Below are positions 60,549 to 64,000 of a stretch of 64,000 bases of DNA, one piece after another. Within the stretch, counting starts at the first letter, position 1, and each line of letters opens with the position of its first letter. The notes under the pieces were generated by a model. It searched no databases. It worked only from the letters and a program-made list of their open reading frames with translations, and was not told the origin of the DNA. This stretch comes from Candidatus Phosphoribacter baldrii (lineage in GTDB: Bacteria; Actinomycetota; Actinomycetes; Actinomycetales; Dermatophilaceae): the NCBI GenBank assembly GCA_016704565.1, contig JADIZV010000001.1, positions 124,001-188,000 of the forward strand. Reading direction: 5' to 3'. A program made the translations under genes and the position numbers.

Positions 60549-61454
60549 TCAGTCGCGCAGTCGGGCCAACAGGCGCAGGATCTCGATGTAGAGCCAGACC
60601 AGGCTGACGATGATCCCGTGGGCGAACAGCCAGGAGTACTTCTCGGGGGCACCCATCCGCACGCCCTGCTCGACCGAGTCGAAGTCGACGGCCAGCGAGT
60701 AGGAGGCGAGGCCGACACCGAGGATCGAGATGCCGATGCCCAGCATGCCGCTGCCGCCGAAGCCCCAGCCGGAGGTCCAGCCCAAGAACAGGCCCAGGAC
60801 GTTGACGAGGCTGAACAGCAGGTAGCCCATGAGCGCCATGCCGAAGATCCGGCGGGAGCGGGAGGTGACCTTGATGATGCCCATCTTGTAGCCGAGGAAC
60901 ATCCCGGCGAAGGTCGCCAGGGTGGCCACGACAGCGGTCATGACGATGCCGCTGTAGTTGGCCTCCATGACCCGGCTGAACGCGCCGACGAAGGCACCTT
61001 CCAGGATCGAGTAGGCGAGGATGAGCGGGACGGACACCTTCTTCATGAAGCCGATGACCAGCCCGACGACCAGGCCGCCGAACATGCCCACCAGCCAGAT
61101 CGGCATGATGAGCCGCGGCTGAGCGGAGGTCAGCGCCCAGGTGACGCCGGCCGAGGCGAGCACGAGCGCGAACAGCGTCAAGGTCTTCATGATGACGTCG
61201 TCGAGGGTGACCCGCCCGGTGTCGATCGGGCCCGCGCTCGGACGCTGGTACATCGCGTCGAGCTGCTCGGGACTCATCGGCGTGGGCGGGTAGTAGCCCG
61301 GCTGCTGGCCGTAGCCCTGCTGGCCGTAGCCCTGCTGGGCGTAGCCCTGCTGGGGCTGTCCGGGGCGCTGGGGCTGCTGGCCGAAACCGGCATACCCTTG
61401 CTCGTCCTGAAGCCGCTTCTCGATCCTGCTGAAAACCGGGTTGTTGCCGGCCAT
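60549..61454 (-). CDS. Bax inhibitor-1/YccA family membrane protein
   Basis: The 301-residue protein has an N-terminal low-complexity cytosolic region of about 80 residues rich in Gln, Gly, Tyr and Pro (repeats of GYGQQ). Six to seven membrane helices follow with the BI-1 pattern (LILAYSILEGAFVGAFSRVM, IFGMALMGYLLFSLVNVLGLFLGW and YSLAVDFDSVEQGVRMGAPEKYSWLFAHGIIVSLVWLYIEILRLL). The conserved Asp pair in AVDFDSVE is the pH-sensing element of bacterial homologues, which leak calcium. GGAGG precedes the ATG. Confidence 0.92.
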   Translation of the reverse strand: MAGNNPVFSRIEKRLQDEQGYAGFGQQPQRPGQPQQGYAQQGYGQQGYGQQPGYYPPTPMSPEQLDAMYQRPSAGPIDTGRVTLDDVIMKTLTLFALVLASAGVTWALTSAQPRLIMPIWLVGMFGGLVVGLVIGFMKKVSVPLILAYSILEGAFVGAFSRVMEANYSGIVMTAVVATLATFAGMFLGYKMGIIKVTSRSRRIFGMALMGYLLFSLVNVLGLFLGWTSGWGFGGSGMLGIGISILGVGLASYSLAVDFDSVEQGVRMGAPEKYSWLFAHGIIVSLVWLYIEILRLLARLRD

Positions 61455-61563
61455 CTGTCCTCCATGGTGGTCGGGCCCTGCGGGTCCGTCTGGTCGATAC
61501 AGCGTACGGGGGGCGCGTGGTGTTCCCGTGCCTGCGCCGGTCACCGGACGGTCACGAATCGGG

Positions 61564-61637
61564 TGCCCCCGACGAGACTCGAACTCGCACTGAGGCGATT
61601 TTAAGTCGCCCGCCTCTGCCGATTGGGCTACGAGGGC
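61564..61637 (-). tRNA. tRNA with anticodon UAA (Leu), short variable loop
   Basis: A complete 74-base cloverleaf on the minus strand. The acceptor GCCCTCG pairs with CGGGGGC (one G-U), with discriminator A. The 3-bp D stem GCC/GGC has an AATCGG-containing loop. The anticodon stem is GGCGA/TCGCC with loop CTTAAAA. The T arm is GCGAG/CTCGT with loop TTCGAGT. CCA is not encoded. The variable region is only five bases (TCAGT), so this is a class I tRNA although the anticodon is that of leucine, whose bacterial tRNAs normally have a long variable arm. Charging by LeuRS is therefore not assured. Confidence 0.85.
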
Positions 61638-61665
61638 AGGGCCAACTCTAGAAGCCCCGGTCCTG

Positions 61666-61801
61666 CCCGAAAACCTCACACTCGCCGACGATTTCGTGCC
61701 CGCGCAGGCCCAGATCCCCCGACTTCACCGGCGGGTGTGAGGAAGTCGGGGCCCGGCGGGCCTGGGCGGCATACATCACCGGCGGGTGTGAGGAATTCCG
61801 G
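61666..61801. repeat. Three copies of the CCTCACACCCGCCG element, two inverted
   Basis: One direct copy (61674-61696, CCTCACACTCGCCGACGATTTCG) is followed by two inverted ones (GGCGGGTGTGAGGA at 61730-61743 and GGCGGGTGTGAGGAATTC at 61781-61798). The middle copy lies in the loop of a perfect 10-bp stem (CCCCGACTTC at 61717-61726 with 61742-61751). The same core forms the 52-bp array at 50239. The region separates the tRNA from def. Confidence 0.85.
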
Positions 61802-61858
61802 ACCGGACCGGGGCGGGGGGCTCAGGGGGAGTCACGGGGCCCGAGTTCAGCAAGCAGG

Positions 61859-62395
61859 TCAGAGGTAGGTGCGCCTCGGGTGGACGGCGGCCGGGCCGGC
61901 AACCCGGTCGAGGAAGACCAGGCCGTCGGTGTGGTCGATCTCGTGCTGCAGGCAGATCGCCTCGAATGCGTCCGTCTCGATCGTGACCCACTCGCCGGTG
62001 ACCGGCAACTGGCCCCGCACCACCAGCCGCCGGGCTCGCGCCACGTCCCCGGTGAAGTCCGGCACGGACATGCAGCCCTCCCGGCCCTTCTCGCGCCGAC
62101 TGGCCGACTCGACGCTCGCGTTGCACAGGACGAACTCGCCGTGGCAGATCCGGGTTTTCGGGTGATCGGTCACATCGACCGAGAACACCCGCCAGGCCAC
62201 CCCGACCTGTTGAGCGGCCAAGCCGACGCACCCCGGCGACACGGCTTGGGTGGCCAATAGATCGGCGGCCAACTGGACCACCTCAGCGGCCGCAGGGTCC
62301 ACCGTTTCGCCCGGCGTGGCCAGGACAGGCGCCGGCGAGCGAACGACATCACGGACTCGGCCCTCGGGCAGCGAGGGCATGACGAACGGGCTCAC
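61859..62395 (-). CDS. def: Peptide deformylase
   Basis: This metalloenzyme removes the N-formyl group from new proteins. All three motifs are present: GCVGLAAQQVGV, EGCMSVPDF (Cys metal ligand) and LQHEIDHTDG (HExxH). It is 178 residues from the GTG start, which overlaps the stop of the ACT-domain gene (GTGA). A start at the fifth codon (ATG, MPSLPEG) is also possible. Coupling to an ACT regulator gene is unusual for def. A second def elsewhere in the genome is likely but not visible. Confidence 0.94.
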   Translation of the reverse strand: MSPFVMPSLPEGRVRDVVRSPAPVLATPGETVDPAAAEVVQLAADLLATQAVSPGCVGLAAQQVGVAWRVFSVDVTDHPKTRICHGEFVLCNASVESASRREKGREGCMSVPDFTGDVARARRLVVRGQLPVTGEWVTIETDAFEAICLQHEIDHTDGLVFLDRVAGPAAVHPRRTYL

Positions 62396-62925
62396 AGCAC
62401 CTCGTCGTCCACGGGCTCGAAGGCCACCGTCACTCCGACCGCAGCGGCCGCTGCACGCAGATCCGCGGTCACCGCATCGGCATCCGCGCCGACTGGCAGT
62501 TCGACCTCGGCCATGAGGACATACAGATCCGAGCCGAGCCGGGTGCCCAGGTCGACGATGTTCCCGCCGTGGGCGGCCAGCACCTGGGTGATCGACGCAA
62601 CGATCCCAGGACGGTCGGCCCCATGGACCCGCAGCGTCCACGCCGCGCCGGGGGCGGGCGGCATACCGGACTCACGCAGCGCTCGCACATCGACGGTGAG
62701 GGACCCGTCAGCCCCTACCGACGCCAACGCGGCCTCGACAGTCGCCACCGGCGCCGGAGTGCGCACGAGGACAACCATTGCGAAGTGACCCCGTAGCAGG
62801 GTCATCGTCGAGTCCTCGAGGTTGCCGCCCAGTCCAGCGAGAGCCGCGGTGACGTCGGCAACGATCCCCGGCCGGTCGTCCCCGAGGACGGTCACCGCCA
62901 GGACGGGCGTGGAGGGGTTGGTCAC
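62392..62925 (-). CDS. Tandem ACT-domain (GcvR-like) protein
   Basis: The 177-residue protein consists of two ACT domains: LAVTVLGDDRPGIVADVTAALAGLGGNLEDSTMTLLRG, and TLRVHGADRPGIVASITQVLAAHGGNIVDLGTRLG. Both have the DRPGIV ligand loop that binds amino acids. E. coli GcvR, of this design, controls the glycine cleavage system. Here it overlaps def by four bases, so it may sense an amino acid linked to translation or one-carbon supply. That link is inference. Confidence 0.9.
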   Translation of the reverse strand: MTNPSTPVLAVTVLGDDRPGIVADVTAALAGLGGNLEDSTMTLLRGHFAMVVLVRTPAPVATVEAALASVGADGSLTVDVRALRESGMPPAPGAAWTLRVHGADRPGIVASITQVLAAHGGNIVDLGTRLGSDLYVLMAEVELPVGADADAVTADLRAAAAAVGVTVAFEPVDDEVL

Positions 62926-62956
62926 CGGGCTACCGTACCGGGCCCGCCGGCGACCC

Positions 62957-63760
62957 TCACCCCTCGGCGTCGGTCAACAAGGCCAGCGCCGCGTCGAGCA
63001 TCGGCTCGGTGAGGCGCCCGGTGAAGGTGTTCTGCTGGCTCACGTGGTAGCTCCCGACGAGTCGGACTCCCCGCCCGTCAGGCCTCGCGAGCCGGACAAC
63101 CTCACCATGGCCGAAGCGCGGCCTGCGGCCCGGCACCTCCCACCCGACCCTGCGGGCCGCCGACACGGTCGCGTTCCACGCCACCTCGCCCAGCGCGAGG
63201 ATCGCGTGGAGCGTCGGCGCGGCCAGCACGAGATCGCGGTCCAACCAGGGCGCGCAGGTCGCCCGCTCGTCGACGGACGGATGGTTGCCCGGCGGCGCGC
63301 ACCGAACGGCGGCGACGATCCGCAGGCCCGCGAGCGTCATGCCGTCGCCTGCGTGGGTACTCGAGGGTTGGCTCGCATAGCCGGCTCGGTGGAGGGCGGC
63401 ATACAGCCAGTCGCCGCTGCGGTCGCCCGTGAAGACGCGCCCGGTGCGGTTGGCCCCATGCGCGGCAGGTGCCAGCCCGACAACCAACACGCGCGGGGCG
63501 GGGTCACCGAACCCCGGCGCCGGACGACCCCAGTAGGCCTGCTCCGCATAGGCCGCGCGCTTGTCCCGAGCCACCTGCTCTCGCCAGCCGACCAGCCGTG
63601 GGCAGGCACGGCATACCGAGACCCGCGCGTCCAGGGTGTCGACGGTGCGGGCCGACGCCGCGAGGGTCACCACCTGCTCGGGTCCCCATGCCCGGGGGGT
63701 ATGCCGCGTCGCCGGGTCACCGGGCCAGCCGGTGCCCGGGGGCACGGGCGAGGCGAACAT
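62957..63760 (-). CDS. Family 5 (UdgB-type) uracil-DNA glycosylase
   Basis: This Fe-S glycosylase of 267 residues removes uracil and other deaminated bases. The Cys ligands are in VCRACPRLVGWRE and later in VRCAPPGNHP/TCAPWLDRDL. The active-site motif GLAPAAHGANRTGRVFTGDRSGDWLY is the UdgB signature, with Ala-His in place of the catalytic polar residue of UDG family 1. The late YHVSQQNTFTG motif is also typical. It is monocistronic, with ppx just upstream. Confidence 0.92.
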   Translation of the reverse strand: MFASPVPPGTGWPGDPATRHTPRAWGPEQVVTLAASARTVDTLDARVSVCRACPRLVGWREQVARDKRAAYAEQAYWGRPAPGFGDPAPRVLVVGLAPAAHGANRTGRVFTGDRSGDWLYAALHRAGYASQPSSTHAGDGMTLAGLRIVAAVRCAPPGNHPSVDERATCAPWLDRDLVLAAPTLHAILALGEVAWNATVSAARRVGWEVPGRRPRFGHGEVVRLARPDGRGVRLVGSYHVSQQNTFTGRLTEPMLDAALALLTDAEG

Positions 63761-63766
63761 GCGCCG

Positions 63767-64000
63767 TCAGCGGCCGACGATGGACAGCGCGATGCCGTCG
63801 AGGATGTCGTGCTCGGAGGTGACCACGGGAAGCTCGTCGCCCAGGCCGGTGTGGCGCGCCACCCGTGCAACGACCCGCGACCACACGAGGGCGCCCGCTC
63901 CGATGACGTCGACCCGTCCCGGGTGCAGGTAGCCCTGGGCCGCCCGTTCCTGCCGTGGCATCGCGAGCAGTTCGGCGCAGGCCGCCTGGACCTGCGCGGG
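63767..64000 (-). CDS. Exopolyphosphatase (Ppx/GppA), C-terminal fragment
   Basis: The last 77 codons of a gene that runs off the window edge. HPGRVDVIGAGALVWSRVV and VVTSEHDILDGIALSIVG are the end of the Ppx/GppA phosphatase domain, which degrades polyphosphate or pppGpp. The ASKHA nucleotide loops would lie upstream, outside the window. It ends six bases before the udgB-type gene on the same strand, so co-transcription is likely. Confidence 0.85.
   Translation of the reverse strand, partial: PAQVQAACAELLAMPRQERAAQGYLHPGRVDVIGAGALVWSRVVARVARHTGLGDELPVVTSEHDILDGIALSIVGR

Noticed and set aside
61564..61801. Integrative-element attachment site at the tRNA
   Set aside because: No integrase, no second copy of the tRNA 3' end and no foreign-looking composition were seen nearby.

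Overview
The window is high-GC actinobacterial chromosome. The evidence is a WhiB-type regulator, a mycothiol conjugate amidase (Mca), DUF4307, a pyrophosphate-dependent phosphofructokinase, a His-tailed GroEL under CIRCE/HrcA control, and gene neighbourhoods shared with Mycobacterium. A Micrococcales lineage (Intrasporangiaceae/Dermatophilaceae-like) fits, but the genus cannot be fixed from sequence reading alone. I see no transposase, integrase, prophage, CRISPR array or rRNA. About 70 protein genes and one tRNA are annotated. || Layout. 1-5.2 kb: end of a whiB gene, groEL-groES with two CIRCE sites, a CaiB-type CoA-transferase, a THUMP-like methyltransferase and a small stress membrane protein. 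5.4-11.5 kb: a MerR/B12-domain regulator resembling CarH photoreceptors, a nucleoside hydrolase-ribokinase pair, an epimerase with a divergent TetR gene, and a GH3 lipoprotein. 11.5-20.3 kb: a long minus-strand housekeeping run (tsaD-rimI-tsaB-tsaE-hydrolase-alr-nnr-acpS-glmS) with mostly overlapping stops and starts. 20.4-34.5 kb: coaA, a lysozyme-like exported protein, a PIN-PhoH ATPase, a SulP transporter, a short-chain cis-prenyltransferase, TrhA, mca, metB, a MutL-type ATPase, ilvA and greA. || 34.7-40.7 kb: a YczE-like protein, msrA, then a TetR-MFS-phosphotransferase cassette that looks like rifamycin-type resistance, ending in two related hairpins. 40.9-46.2 kb: a YceH-methyltransferase fusion, an acetyltransferase, and a five-gene operon of an Lgt-like membrane protein, a Tes/COG1964-type radical SAM enzyme and three small membrane proteins. 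46.3-50.2 kb: pfp, a tandem-repeat block, an unknown multi-spanning membrane protein and a universal-stress-like protein. 50.6-54.7 kb: a NarL-type two-component pair divergent from a DUF1538-DUF1538-PII-CBS operon. 54.7-64 kb: a lipoprotein facing an ECF sigma/anti-sigma pair through mirror-image promoters, cbs, a thiolase, a Bax-inhibitor-1 protein, a tRNA with anticodon UAA, def, an ACT protein, a family 5 uracil-DNA glycosylase and the end of ppx. || Unifying signal. The octamer GTATGCCG (complement CGGCATAC) occurs about 100 times by manual scan, almost equally on both strands (about 51 and 52), where base composition predicts only two or three. It lies in genes and between genes and is absent from several strongly conserved genes. 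Four close inverted pairs form hairpins. This highly iterated word, the Lgt-like/radical SAM operon and the DUF1538/PII/CBS module are the parts most likely to hold undescribed biology.
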